From Lepraria neglecta (lineage: Eukaryota; Ascomycota; Lecanoromycetes; Lecanorales; Stereocaulaceae): a stretch of DNA of 64,000 nucleotides. The DNA lies in NCBI GenBank assembly GCA_033220425.1, contig CM065647.1, forward strand, positions 4,030,001-4,094,000, read 5' to 3'. Positions 42,683 through 53,614 of this stretch are shown here, piece by piece; the first letter of the stretch is position 1; every line of letters begins with the position of its first letter. A program made the position numbers and the translations under genes. Under the pieces are notes generated by a model. That model did no database searches. It had not been told where the DNA came from and was given only the letters and a program-made list of their open reading frames with translations.

Positions 42683-44048
42683 TCATGCTCTCATTTTGAT
42701 CGGCTTCACAACAGCAGCCCCAGCACTCTTCAAACGGCCCAGCTCCAGCTCGCAAACACCCCGCTTCTTCCTGACCCATTCCTCCCGCTTCGCGATCTGC
42801 TCTTCCATTGCCTGCGCAGCCTTCCTCTTTTGCTGACGAGCTTGCTTGAGCTTCCCCATGACGTTTTGGAAGCTATCCAGGAGCAAGTCTCCACATTCTT
42901 CATACTGCTCAATACTCAAGGACGCGAAGAATCCCCTCGCGCGAACAGCTTTGTCCTTCTGGCTCTTGTCATTGAACACTTTATGCAGCCGATCAGAGAG
43001 TGGGAGATTGGGATCTGGAAGATCGCGCTGAGAGATTGTGTTGGAGGCGTTTGGAATGTAGTCGAATGACTCGTCCTTCAACTTTTGATAGTCCATGTCG
43101 GAGAGCTGATGGATGCTGTAATCGAGGTCTCTTGAGCGCTTTCGGCCCTTGCCGTGTCCTGCATCATTGATGCTGTTCATTGAATCTGTGGGACTAACAT
43201 CGGGGCTGCTGGCCACTTTCCTACCATCGTCGCGATTTGGATCCATTATAGGTTGAGGGTCGAATTTGCTCTAGTAATTCATATTAGTTGGAGCTGCGCA
43301 ATGGATAAATAGTAGCACTCACTGGAGATAGAACTGCATCTCTTGCTTGCGACGGGGATCGCTGGCGATCTCTTAGCTGCTGCGTAGCTCTTGACTCCTC
43401 CGAGGCAGGCAATGGCTTTGAAGAGCCCTTAAGCGAGTCCTGCCTAGGCTTGTTCTTCCGATCTTTGGCGTAGCTATCCCACAGGTTCTGTTTGTTGTCC
43501 CCGCCATAGTAAGCGCCATCTTCCGTCGCATCTGTTGCAGACCTGCTGCGACGCCTTTGATGAGAGGGGTTGAAAGACGGATCGTTCTTCGTTTCGAGTG
43601 GTCTCAATGCTAAATGCTTGTGCAAAGCAGGTGACAATGCCAGCGATTCGTTCTCCTCGTAGAATGAAGACCGGCGATTCAGATCGTCATCATTTTGTCT
43701 CGTTCCAGCGCTAGGGTGCAGACTCATGTCTGTCTGAGTGCGAAGGGGCTGAGGGCGATATTGGCCGCTGTTATCAAAGCTACTGTACGAGGTGTTGTCA
43801 AGACTTTGCTTGCGCAAGAGAGGATGCTGCTGAGTGTCGACAACGTCGTTGAACTTTGAATGAAGAGGTCTAGGATCAACGTTTCTGACAGACAGCGACT
43901 CATTTGCCATAGGTGGCGAGATTGAATAACCCATTGCTTGCATTTTCGCTTCGATCTTCCTCTGCGTCTCCTCCGACGGCCTGTGAATTGGGCTCTCGTC
44001 TTTTGCTGGGACTGCCCTCGTGTTGAAAAATTGGCGCACAGCTGCCAT
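42683..44048 (-). CDS. ECM11: ECM11-domain protein (437 aa), meiotic/synaptonemal-complex factor homologue
   Basis: Exons 44048-43323 and 43270-42683 join in phase 0 over a 52 bp intron (GTGAGT donor, CTAG acceptor). The first ~290 residues are disordered and Ser/Arg/Gln-rich. The C-terminal ~140 residues carry the ECM11 domain pattern: LDYSIHQLSDMDYQKLKDES-FDYIP, a stretch of charged helix, then FFASLSIEQYEECGDLLLDS, FQNVMGKLKQARQQKRKAAQ, IAKREEWVRKKRG and LGRLKSAGAAVVKP. In yeast, Ecm11 with Gmc2 forms the synaptonemal-complex central element and is SUMO-modified; filamentous-fungal homologues keep only this C-terminal domain. Nuclear function in meiosis is inferred from the family. Confidence 0.82.
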
Positions 44049-44944
44049 GTCAATGTCAATGTAAAAGTATGTCGACCTAGCGATAAAGAATGGATTTTAA
44101 TACAGCCAGCTGTGTTAAGAAAAGGACTGGTCACGGACGAGACTTTGTTTGGGAGAAGGCAAAAAGAAATACTTTGGGACGGAGGCGGCGAGGGAGCAAG
44201 TAATATAGAATGTGGCAGGCCAGTAGACCAAGCGCATTGATTGACGTTCTGGACCCTGGTGTGGTGTCCCTTGGCGGCTGGTGCCGCTCGGGGAATGCGT
44301 TCTTCGGGCTTGGGGGGAAGGGGGTGGGCCTTGCAGATTGGCTGCTGCAGGTTCCCGCAATCTGAAACACGAAGGAGTTGAGCTGACATCCACAACCCTC
44401 TTGGCGGGAAAAAAATCATTTTAGACGTGCGTCTCTGTACCGTGCCCTCGCCATCATTCCTCTAGCGACTCAATTTGCTCGCCACATTTTGCTGATGTCA
44501 GGAATACCTTCTAAATCCGTTGACTTTCAGCCTCCATAGCCTCAATACCTTGCCGTTCTGTGGCATGAAACGCGACTCCTGACGTACAGTATAGGGGTTT
44601 GCTGTCCTACAGCTGTCTACATGGCGGCAAGTCAAACATTGTTTCCCGTGCCATTTGAGCGCATACAATTTCCATCGAATAACATAGCAGCTGCATCTCA
44701 AGAAGTTGTCATGTCGACAGCCGATTTAAGATTAATGGAACGGAGCGTGACACAATGTGCTGGTCCCAAGAGCTCTTGAAGACGGAATAAACTTTATAGC
44801 CGCTGATAGCCATGTGGAGCAGGACCAGACTCAACTCATACAAATCGCCCAACGCCTTGCTTCCATACATTTAGATAAGCCTGAGTGTAGGAATTCAAAC
44901 TCTTTCGTCATTATCATGAGCCCCCTACAATGCCTCCACAATCT
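44049..44944. other. Intergenic region, no gene seen
   Basis: Divergent or nested short ORFs without motifs; it includes the 5' flank of the ECM11 gene and the 3' flank of the next minus-strand gene. Confidence 0.45.
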
Positions 44945-46121
44945 TCATGGCGAATCATTTATCCCGTACTTGATCATCTCTTCTTCCAATGCCGAGTCGC
45001 GAGCATTTTCCGCAGGCGCATAGTTACTGTGAGCAGTACCTATGTTGTGCCTCCTCTCTGTCGTTATGATGCTTTCCCTAACTAGCTCATCTCTCGTCGT
45101 ATCAGGGTGGTCGAGATTATCCACATGTCCTTCTCTTGCCACTTCGCTTGAAGGCTCACAGCGTTCTCCGACATGTTCGACCCACGACTGAGGCTTGTTG
45201 TTGGTGAGCGGAAAGTGTATATTTGCATCCATTCCCACAGCTCTGTGACCTCTCACTCGCTCCATGAACCACTTATACAACGGTCGTAGGGTTGGGATGC
45301 ATGCAGCGATGATGCCAATCTGGACCTCGAAAAGACGCCACACCCAGTTCACAATGCCATCGTATGTTTGGTTGTCCGGTAATGCCTGGTTATTGAGGAC
45401 CGTGCGGACCAAGCAGCAAGCTCCAGTAATGAATCCCAAGCACATCAGGAACCACAGCCCGATCTTGGTCTTGAAGTCGATTTGTACTCGCCAAAGGAAC
45501 ACGATTGGTAGCGTTGCGAACGCAAAATCCGAGACCACAGATATGAGAGCCTGCACAAGCACTATACCCTCTTTGGCGCCTCGACTCATGCATGTTCCTT
45601 TGTTGTCCCAAGCTGCATGGAGCGGCTGGCATTGGCAGATCCAGATGGTCGTGAGGATTGCGTTGGAGAAGAGGAGGAAGGCGACAGCACAGTACAGCGG
45701 CCGCAGGAGCGCTTTACTGTGGGGTATCCGCATCAAGAATAGGCATATAGAGACTTTGGTCCACATAAGTGTTGCGAATGTCTGAATCCATTCTCCGTAG
45801 GTGTATTTCCTGAACTCTTGTATATCATGAGGGGAGAGGAATTGTTCGCGTTTGCCGAAGCCATAGTGAACTTCGACGAAGTCGAGACCGGCGCCTATGG
45901 TGGTTCCCAGCTATAATTGTATCAGCAAGTCGAGGACCATAGAGGGCTGGCGATTTGCATACCACAGCTAGGATGATGGTGAAGTCGTCCCACCAGAAGG
46001 AATGGACTATCCACACACGTGTGACGATGCGCAGGCAGAGGAATAAAATGACGAGAGCGAGGAAGGATATGGTCAGCCTGTTGATAGCCGGGCCCCAGTT
46101 ACCTTCGTCCACTGTGTCCAT
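44945..46121 (-). CDS. Rhodopsin-domain (SAT4/PTH11-like) integral membrane protein (374 aa)
   Basis: Exons 46121-45963 and 45910-44945, phase 0, with a 52 bp intron (GTATGC donor, TATAG acceptor). Seven membrane segments are visible; family landmarks are RVWIVHSFWWDDFTIILAV, VHYGFGKR, QTFATLMWTKVSICLFLMRI, ICQCQPLHAAWD with GTCMSRG, SDFAFATLPIVFLWRVQI, FITGACCLVRTV and VWRLFEVQIGIIAACIPTLR. The C-terminal ~90 residues form a soluble acidic tail. It differs from the 30228 paralogue in exon number and loop sequences, so they are not a recent tandem pair. Likely a plasma-membrane receptor-like protein of unknown ligand. Confidence 0.88.
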
Positions 46122-47047
46122 ATTGTATGCGGTCCTCGCAGGGGATGTAGTCGATGATGGATCTTGCTGACGATGCGATGAGAGTGTCGCTGTCCGCTGC
46201 TACTCGAGCACGCGGACAAGTAATGAGCCTTGTAGCCCCGCGTCATTGTGGAGAAGTGGGGACTAGTTGCTTTGCATGTTCCAACATGTTCTGTGCGGCG
46301 GTGTCCAGTTGGACAGCTGCGAGTCTTGGCAATTGTTCCAAGGCTCTCCAAGGCTTCTGAAGCCTCGGGAGCTAGCGTTTCGCTTAGCATTGCCACCCTT
46401 ATCGAGCCCTACAGGCAGACAGGCTACGGTACAGCTGCCTACCGAGTAAATTCTACAGCAAATACACCATGATACTGTCTTACTGCTCAGGAAATATCTT
46501 TGTTTGTTCGTTTTGCAAATTGATTAATGGGCTACTTTGAAACAGTATGTCGGCGTCAGCTTTGCCATAGTACGACTTCGACGTCCCGACGAGTAGCCTG
46601 AAGCTTTATGGGACTCCACAGAGTCTGACTACGTCGATGAGGACGAAGAGCTTTCCGAACTCTGTGGAGAAAGCTCTGGCTGTCAACTCTTACCGTATGA
46701 CGGCTCAGAAACAGGGGAGCACATGGCATGATTCGGCTGTATCTCAATCCGTGGGTATAGTGGACAGCGGATCTCATTGGAGGAGATGAAGGGATGTCGA
46801 GCGGTGCAATGCCTGATGAAAAAGGACTCTAATTGGGAGCCCGAGCCAGATGATCAAGACTTTGAGCTTGAAAGCGCATACTTCCTGACGGGGACTGGGG
46901 ACGGCTCTCCTGATGAAGCCTCTCGAGAACATCATGCCTATCAGGCACACTATCGATAGTGTAATCATTGCCAATTGCCTTTATGGTGTAAGTCCTGCTT
47001 ACGTGTTTCACGAAGCGCAGCTTAGTTTCTGACACTACTCGAACAAG

Positions 47048-47675
47048 GATGATGATGATGGCCTCCCATTTCATCCGACTTGCTTTGAGATATTCAAAAA
47101 GGTCTCCAAGCTTCGATTGGGCTATGTAGGTGTTGGAGGTCTCTGGCAATGGCGTATGGTACGTGATCCGTGGATATACACGCTCGCTGTGCTGACTACC
47201 GCATCTCATTCAGCTCGAAGGAACCTACAAAGCATTCTTCGAGCAATTTCTTCGAGACTTCGCTGTTAGGGATGGGAATGAGCAGTGGTGGAAGCATGAG
47301 CCTGGTTGTGAGTACCTCGCTGCGAACCCTGTTGAAGTGCCTAGCCTCCCATATCTGCTTACTTCGGCCTGTATCACCGACTCCAGAGCTCCTCGCACTG
47401 TGTTTGGCTGGCCCCTTGGACCCAATGAGCGGCGCGCAGAGTCTCATAGGTTACCGCCAATTAGATCCGGGGCTATACATGACTCATTCCAAAAGCTGCC
47501 CGTAGAGCTTACTGACGTGATCATAAACTATTTGCCTTCGAAAGACATCACGAGCCTGAGACTTGCCTCTCTAGCTTTTCGACGACTTCCGATCACTCTG
47601 TTTCGGAGGTTGCTAATGGAGGAGATGCCGTGGTTTTGGGAGGTTCAGGACCTGCCTGTGGCAGAAGTTGACTAG
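47048..47675 (+). pseudogene. F-box protein gene, truncated by a TAG
   Basis: Supported exons are about 47048-47158 and 47214-47675, joined by a 55 bp intron (GTACGT donor, TCAG acceptor). Readings: DDDDGLPFHPTCFEIFKKVS, LRLGYVGVGG, then EGTYKAFFEQFLRDF, EQWWKHEPGCEYLAANPVEV and the F-box itself, FQKLPVELTDVIINYLPSKD-ITSLRLASLAFRRLP, followed by EEMPWFWEVQDLPVAEVD. This is the fungal family in which an N-terminal Cys/His-rich part precedes the F-box. At 47673 a TAG stops the frame, yet the codons beyond (YKLYQAFKFCWSNLKGLQN) still look like this family, so a Trp codon was probably lost. 5' exons between about 46600 and 47047 are likely but unresolved. F-box proteins recruit substrates to SCF ubiquitin ligases. 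Confidence 0.65.
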
Positions 47676-49047
47676 TATAAATTGTACCAGGCGTTCAAAT
47701 TCTGCTGGTCAAATCTGAAGGGCTTGCAAAATCGAGAGAGGGTATGGAATGGAGCGGTCGGTATAGCATAGGACAAAAGTCAACATAGTCTCAATGATAG
47801 TCTTCGTTGTATTATCGATAGTCCTCTTCTACTGCTCGCCGTCGGGCTCAGAACAGCAATAGCTATAAAGGAATGCTCCGAAGCCAAAAGTTCCTAAGCG
47901 TTCGCAGCTTTTGGGACAACGTCCTTGCCAGATCTTGAATTATAATATCACTTGTATCGGATTCATGGAAGCTCCCGTAGGCTAGGTGTTGTGTGCTTTG
48001 CGGCGGACCAATCGGGGACTTCCTTGCTTCACAACAACTTTACGAATCCCGATATCCATGCTGACACTCTTTCTTACGTGCAGGGCTTACTCTTGGACAC
48101 GTGTGACGGGAAATTTCCACCTGATAGGCCAAAACTGTGTTGTGCATCCGGACAACATCCAATGCGGACTGTATTCGTTTATGCATGCTTACTGTGCCTA
48201 AAGTAACACTCAGCTCGCCAGATCTTCCTCGCTTCTAGAAGCAACAAACCCATATATAGACACCATGTCTTTCCCTCGACCGACTGCCTGGATCGCCTGG
48301 ATCTCGCCCTCCCCACCTCACCATGAAACTCAGGTCCTTCCTTTGACCTTCCACCCTGAACGTCGACAAAACCACGAATCCGCTTCAAAATGCGCAACTA
48401 CCTGGCCCTCTTCGTGCTCGCCAGCCTACTGCTGTTGGGCCTCAAAGTCCAGCTGCATCTTCACATGATCCTCAATGTAGTGGCCCAGTCTCTGTCTGTT
48501 GTAGTATTTGTGTCCGACCTTGCCTCCATTTATTCCATCGCCAGATGCATCCAGAATTTGAGGGCGCGGAACTAGAGATTTGGTCGGTTATGAGCCACGT
48601 GACATGTTGATTGTGCTTGCAGCCGCACAGAGTGGATAGGTCAAACGATGTCTTCCAGAGCTAGAAGATGCAAGGCGAAAAAGCATTCTGCTTGTGGGAT
48701 GCGAAGTGGAATACGAAGTTGTTGACTGATTATAAAAGAGTTCGCATTGGGGTCTCAGTGTGGGAAGGAGTGCATGTGTCGAGTGGGAATGCTCTGAGAG
48801 CTAGAAAAATGTTGAAAACAAGTGCCCAGTCAGGGTTGAAGGGCTCCCAGCCATAGTGATGAAGCTGTTGTAGGATCTTGGCAACATCTACGAGGGAACC
48901 AAACGATCCATTCCAGAAATGATTACAAGGATTGAGTTATTCTATTTCTCTAATCACGTTATTCGTGGACCAGCTTCCCAATTAGATCATAAGCAGTCGA
49001 AACTTCGTGGATAGTCAATAATTCACAACGGAGGGCAAGACGCCCCC
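47676..49047. other. Intergenic region, no strong gene
   Basis: One small membrane-peptide ORF (48390-48575, listed separately). The rest holds only short overlapping ORFs. Confidence 0.45.
48390..48575 (+). CDS. Possible small membrane protein (61 aa)
   Basis: ATG ORF starting MRNYLALFVLASLLLLGLKV, with a second hydrophobic stretch (MILNVVAQSLSVVVFVSDLA) and a short basic end (CIQNLRARN). Two transmembrane helices are likely. No homologue is recalled and there is no independent support, so it could be a chance ORF. Confidence 0.3.
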   Translation: MRNYLALFVLASLLLLGLKVQLHLHMILNVVAQSLSVVVFVSDLASIYSIARCIQNLRARN

Positions 49048-50262
49048 CTACTCCCTTACTTCAATCTGCATTTCTATCAACTCATCTGGGTCGATAACAG
49101 CGCCACCCAAAGCCATCGAGCCACTCACTACATGCTTCAAAATGCCATTATCCAACGCATGCTTAACTGCAGGTAGAACAGCCAAAGCAAAATTGCTTGT
49201 CCCTTCGAGAACGTAGTCCAAGGTAATGCCTTGATCTTGTCCGAATAATTCGAGTTGCTCAGCCTCATTAAAAAATTGAGGGATTCCACTGGTCCATCCG
49301 TGCAGCAGATAAGAGGTGCGCCAATCTCTTTCCCATGTTTCATCCTGCCAGAGTTTGAAGTTCGCGATGAATATCTCGAGGTTTGATGTGGGCTTATTGT
49401 TGATAACAGCAATGGCTGTATCCTCATGTCTGCCGTAGAGATACTCGAGATCGTGGCGCCACCATGACAGTGGGAAGAAGGAATCTTGAGGGAGGATTAA
49501 CACTTGGCCTGGGTCCGCTGCAAATTCCCGCGCCAAGGTCGTCAACAGGAATATGGAATGGGTTTCCCAGCCCCCGTCGAAAACGGCGTCCATGAGAGTG
49601 TGATATGCGAGCATCATCTCGTTCTGGGGCTCCTCCTTTTGGGGTGTCGCCATGAGCACTGCATTGCAAAATTTCCCATCCGCTTGTCTACCGATGATAT
49701 TTTTGAACCCGATGTGGCGTAAGGAGTACAAGTCGCGGAGGACGTAAACGTCGTCGTCGAGATAGATGCCCCCGAACCTCTGCAGAACATCGGTGCGAAC
49801 GAAGTCAGATCGATGGGCGAGTTTATCGATCTCTTGACCGTCGGTTGTTTGGTTTGGAGCTGAGTGATACCGGAACTTGACATTGGGCATTTGGGCGATT
49901 GCCTGAGTGTACGGACTCTTAGCTTTTCTGATCGTGTCATCGATGAGACTCTTGTTGATGTTTGTATGAACGTATATGATCTCCGGCTTTAGGTAGTACC
50001 ATGCGGAGTAGATAGCAACAAATTGACGGAACTGGAACTCGAATCTTGCTGCACCGCTGATAGGATCAAGTCGAACAAGGTGAATGAAATGTACGATGTT
50101 TGGGATCGGAGGAATATCTTGAGCGGCATCATTGACACTCGACATTTGCAGAGAGCTTTTTGCGAATCGGCGAGGAATAGGAGATTGTAATAGCAGGATG
50201 AACGACAGTAAGATGATGACAATCGACGCCGATTTTACTGGTTTGCTTCCTGGGGACTGCAT
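49048..50262 (-). CDS. GT32-like glycosyltransferase with DXD motif (404 aa)
   Basis: Intronless; the ATG at 50262 is used because the seven upstream codons start with TTG. Residues 12-27 are a type II membrane anchor (ASIVIILLSFILLLQS). The catalytic segment is the DXD-containing sugar-binding region: NIVHFIHLVR, then AHRSDFVRTDVLQRFGGIYL followed by D169-D170-D171 in LDDDVYVLRD, which binds the metal and nucleotide-sugar. The C-terminal region (TSYLLHGWTSG, FGQDQGITLDYVLEGTSNFA) follows fungal relatives. Expected in the Golgi, transferring a sugar in glycan or glycolipid synthesis. Intact; a broken GT90 gene lies immediately upstream on the same strand. Confidence 0.87.
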   Translation of the reverse strand: MQSPGSKPVKSASIVIILLSFILLLQSPIPRRFAKSSLQMSSVNDAAQDIPPIPNIVHFIHLVRLDPISGAARFEFQFRQFVAIYSAWYYLKPEIIYVHTNINKSLIDDTIRKAKSPYTQAIAQMPNVKFRYHSAPNQTTDGQEIDKLAHRSDFVRTDVLQRFGGIYLDDDVYVLRDLYSLRHIGFKNIIGRQADGKFCNAVLMATPQKEEPQNEMMLAYHTLMDAVFDGGWETHSIFLLTTLAREFAADPGQVLILPQDSFFPLSWWRHDLEYLYGRHEDTAIAVINNKPTSNLEIFIANFKLWQDETWERDWRTSYLLHGWTSGIPQFFNEAEQLELFGQDQGITLDYVLEGTSNFALAVLPAVKHALDNGILKHVVSGSMALGGAVIDPDELIEMQIEVRE

Positions 50263-50676
50263 TATAATGACTTGACAGAGCAAACGAGGATGGGCTCTCT
50301 GATTTCTTGAGAGATAAAAGCATGCTTGTGGAATGTGTTAACGTCGTCTCAGGTTCAACCTGCGGAATGTACTAACGTTGCCTGCGGTATCTACGGATGC
50401 AAGGGCTTGGACTGGAGTTTCCTATCATCTCCTTTCGCATTGAAACACTTATGAGTAAACCAGGTATAACGGCTAGGGGTGGCCAGGATCGGAAGGGTTT
50501 CTTCCAAGCCAAACCCCCATTTCCGACCCTGCTCACTACATGCCATGCTACACGAATAAGGCACTAATAGTGTCAATTGTCAAGCTTCCGGTTTCCATCA
50601 ACTAGAGATCAACCGCAAGATAAGCTTGGTCTGCTGATCAACTTCGTCACCCGTAGCGTCGTCTTACACATTGCCC

Positions 50677-52069
50677 TTATATGAACTCATACGGATTCCA
50701 TTGCAGTTTGCGTGTCAAAGCAATCGACTCAAAAGGCACACCCCGCCAGGTCCTCCCATCATCCTTGAAGGATTTCGGCTCAAAACTGACAGATCCATAG
50801 CCCTTGATCAATTTCCGCCAATAACATGCTTCTGCGGTCGGAGTCAGGTATCGATCCCTCAGCATTCTTACAGCATTATCAGTAATGAACTTTGCCTTCT
50901 TCGGATTCTCCAGGAAATCGTTAATGATTCCTTCCAGGTCTGACCAGTCCTCTTTCGTTTTTACATAATTCTGATCAGGCCCTTCTTTCACGAGCGCCCC
51001 ATGGTATATCTCGGCCCATTCGATCTGGTGCGTAATAAAGACTGAGTAGCAGAGGTGTACGTATTTGCCGGAACCGCTCCAGGATTCTCCTGCTATGTGC
51101 GCAGAGAATTTGTAACAGCAAGAATCAGAGATGGGGCGCATTTCGTTCTTGATTGTCTCTTTGTTGAATTGATCCCACTTGCCTACGTCTGCCCACGTCT
51201 TGTCTCATGTTACTGCGACGAGAGGGTCCCGTAGACGAGGATTAAAGAAAATTAGCCACGCCAGTAGATCTGGGGAAGTTTTCCCTCGAAGGAGATATTC
51301 TCAACGGCAACGCCGAGCTTGGGTGAATGATCCGATCATAATCTCAGGCCAATCGTAGAAGCCGAAGTCCGGCATCAGCCAAACGTTCTCGTATACTGTT
51401 GTTTGCTTCTTTGTATATGACCATGACGGCGGCAAAGGAGAACCCTCTCGCTCGGACATTGTAGTATGATCTTGTAGAAATATCATAAACTCGCAATTTG
51501 GTAGCCGAGCTCGGTCACCAGGGGGAGTGGTGATGAGAGCGCGGTTGATGGCGTGAATTGTCGCCATGCCTCGATCGGAGATCGACCGCGCCTTGGGCGA
51601 TACGAGACCATCATCGGACAGTAGGTATAGCTCCCCGTGATATATCACTACCTTAAGTTTGGGTCCTTTGAAGTCCTGCGAGTCCAACTGCTCTTGAGTG
51701 GTGTGATTGTTCTTGAATCGAGCCACCATCTTGTCGATCTAAATGTAGAGCTTTGGGAACGCTGTGTTGCATTGCCCGTCCGCCAACCCGTAGTTGTTTC
51801 GATCTATTGTGAGGCTGAACTCCCATGGGGTCTTAAGGAGTTTGGATTTGAGATAGGAGACTGCCGATTCGTCAATAAGTGTGCATTCTCTTTCACCCCT
51901 GGACAGCCCAATATTTGAAAGGGACGGACACGATCAATTAATACATCCCTTTCAATGAAGCCGGAAGCTTGACGCTGTATGTTGTGTATAACGCCGATAC
52001 CAAAAGGACAAGGAGGACGGCGGAGAGCTAGGGATTGGCGAATAAGACGTTGCTCCCGTGAGATAGCAT
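50677..52069 (-). pseudogene. GT90 (CAP10-like) glycosyltransferase pseudogene
   Basis: The minus-strand reading recovers a CAP10-family protein in pieces: an N-terminal membrane segment (SAVLLVLLVSALYTTY), NYGLADGQCNTAFPKLYI, IYHGELYLLSDDG, FGFYDWPEIMIGSF, ISFEGKLPQIYWRG, FFNPRLRDPLVAVT, TWADVGKWDQFN, CCYKFSAHIAGESWSGSGKY, NPKKAKFITDNAVRMLRDRY and LTPTAEACYWRKLI. The pieces lie in more than one frame. Visible lesions are several N-terminal stops, a TAG just before IDKMVARFK, a frame change and TAA around WRG (51240-51300) and a TGA within VT-DKTW (a CGA-to-TGA change would explain it). GT90 enzymes add xylose or other sugars to glycans. No functional full-length product is possible. Confidence 0.8.
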
Positions 52070-52570
52070 GGTACATGATTCAGACGGGGAGCTTGCGATG
52101 TAAATGCTTAGGTGGCATTGCGAAAGAAGGAGAAGGATGCCAGATCCTGCCGGGCAGCTACTAGAATGTACCAAGATTAGGTTGGCGCCCTTGCTTCATG
52201 TACGCGTAGTACCTGCTTCTCATGTATCCAGCTATGATTAGCGTCTGATTGGAGCCTTCGGAATCCCAGATACGGACTCGACCTCCTCGATTAAATTATC
52301 ACTATCCAAAGGATCGTCGTTTTTCTACCTTTGATGAATCCATGGATGAGCCTCAAGTTGGTGGAGCCCCATGTGCTTGCCTGCCGTTTGTTAAACCAGC
52401 TCTTGAGGACTGCCGTAATAAGAACTCGTGGACTTCAGTGACGTCTCCTAGGGTCTATTGAATTCGTGAACGCAACATTTCATCTTCACTCATACCACAA
52501 CGACTAGTGTGGAAGGAACCTTTCCACAGTCACAGTATCTTTCAATTGAATCCTCTTGTGAATCGTGCTC

Positions 52571-52670
52571 TTTGACCACAATAGGGTCTTTTTTGCAATG
52601 TGGCAATAGGCTGGGAAGGATATCTAGCTAATGGGGGCCCCCATTTCTCGATATCTCTCTTGTGGTCAAA
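52571..52670. repeat. 100 bp foldback with 11 bp ends, carrying the left copy of a 51 bp repeat
   Basis: TTTGACCACAA at 52571-52581 is the reverse complement of TTGTGGTCAAA at 52660-52670. The 51 bp repeat shared with 59354-59404 lies inside at 52593-52643. Confidence 0.7.
52593..52643 (+). repeat. 51 bp repeat, left copy of a long-range inverted pair
   Basis: Starts TTGCAATGTGGCAATAGGCT and ends TGGGGGCCCCCA (itself a palindrome). Identical, in inverse orientation, to 59354-59404. Confidence 0.95.
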
Positions 52671-53614
52671 TTCCAAGGGCTCACAATATTCTTCCTGCGC
52701 AGATTGATCTCAATGTTCTGAGGGTTTAAACCGCGGTATAATGGGAGAATCGAGGCCCGATCAATGAAGCTGTGAGTCTCGTTCACGCTCCTGATTACCG
52801 CTTGAGGAGCTGTGAGTGACGCATGCTTAGGTCCATGATTGCCCGGTTGGGGCCGCAGATATTGCGTTGCCTGATTGGCACTCGATCTACAAGCAGTACA
52901 CCACAGCTTCCACTGCCGTGATTTCGTTTGATATGATTAATGCAAAGGGGAATGTTTTCATCATGCTTTAGTCCCAGCGGCATCTGCCGAGCTTAGGATT
53001 TCGGTGGACGAATGATTCTAAGCGAGTGTAACGTTTAAAACGGTGGTTCCTGGCGATCCCTGTTATGAAACATGGCCAAGGCAACCTAAATTCTCCGCCC
53101 CAACCCTCCCGTGTCTCCTTGCACTCCTTTCATATCCCTTCGCATCCAATTGCCATGGAACGTTTTCCAGCGACAGCGGGGTCAAGGTGCTCTCAACGGC
53201 ATAGTGAAGGCCTTGGCTCCGCTACTGCTGCACGCTTGACCGCGACCGCGAAGGCCAAAGAGCCTAGACGCAATCATATCTGCGGCGCAACCTGGAGGAA
53301 AGGATCATGGGAAAGGGATCATCCTGTCATATGTGCATTTAGCGCCATTGGCCTGTGCTGATTGGCGTGTTTCGCACGTCATAATCTCTCTTGCTTGGCC
53401 AATTTTGGGGGTTTACCTGAGTTGAACAGCATGACCTGGGAGCTGCTTCAGACATGTAGGAATGTTCCCTCAGTCTCCGCGAGGCGATGTGATAAAGAGC
53501 ACCTGCTGCTTGATGAAGAGTATGCGAATCCCGATTCGTCTCTTCAACTTGTCCTTTCACATTTCATTCATTGGTACCAATGTTTCGTGATTTTCTATAG
53601 CGCGACGCGTCAAT

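Larger units (their letters stand above)
52070..53614. other. Intergenic region, no gene seen apart from a foldback repeat
   Basis: Short ORFs only. Contains the 52571-52670 foldback and the left copy of the 51 bp inverted repeat. Confidence 0.45.

Noticed and set aside
44115-44419. Minus-strand ORFs upstream of ECM11 as N-terminal extension
   Set aside because: Different frames and no splice join; the ATG at 44048 starts a clean exon.
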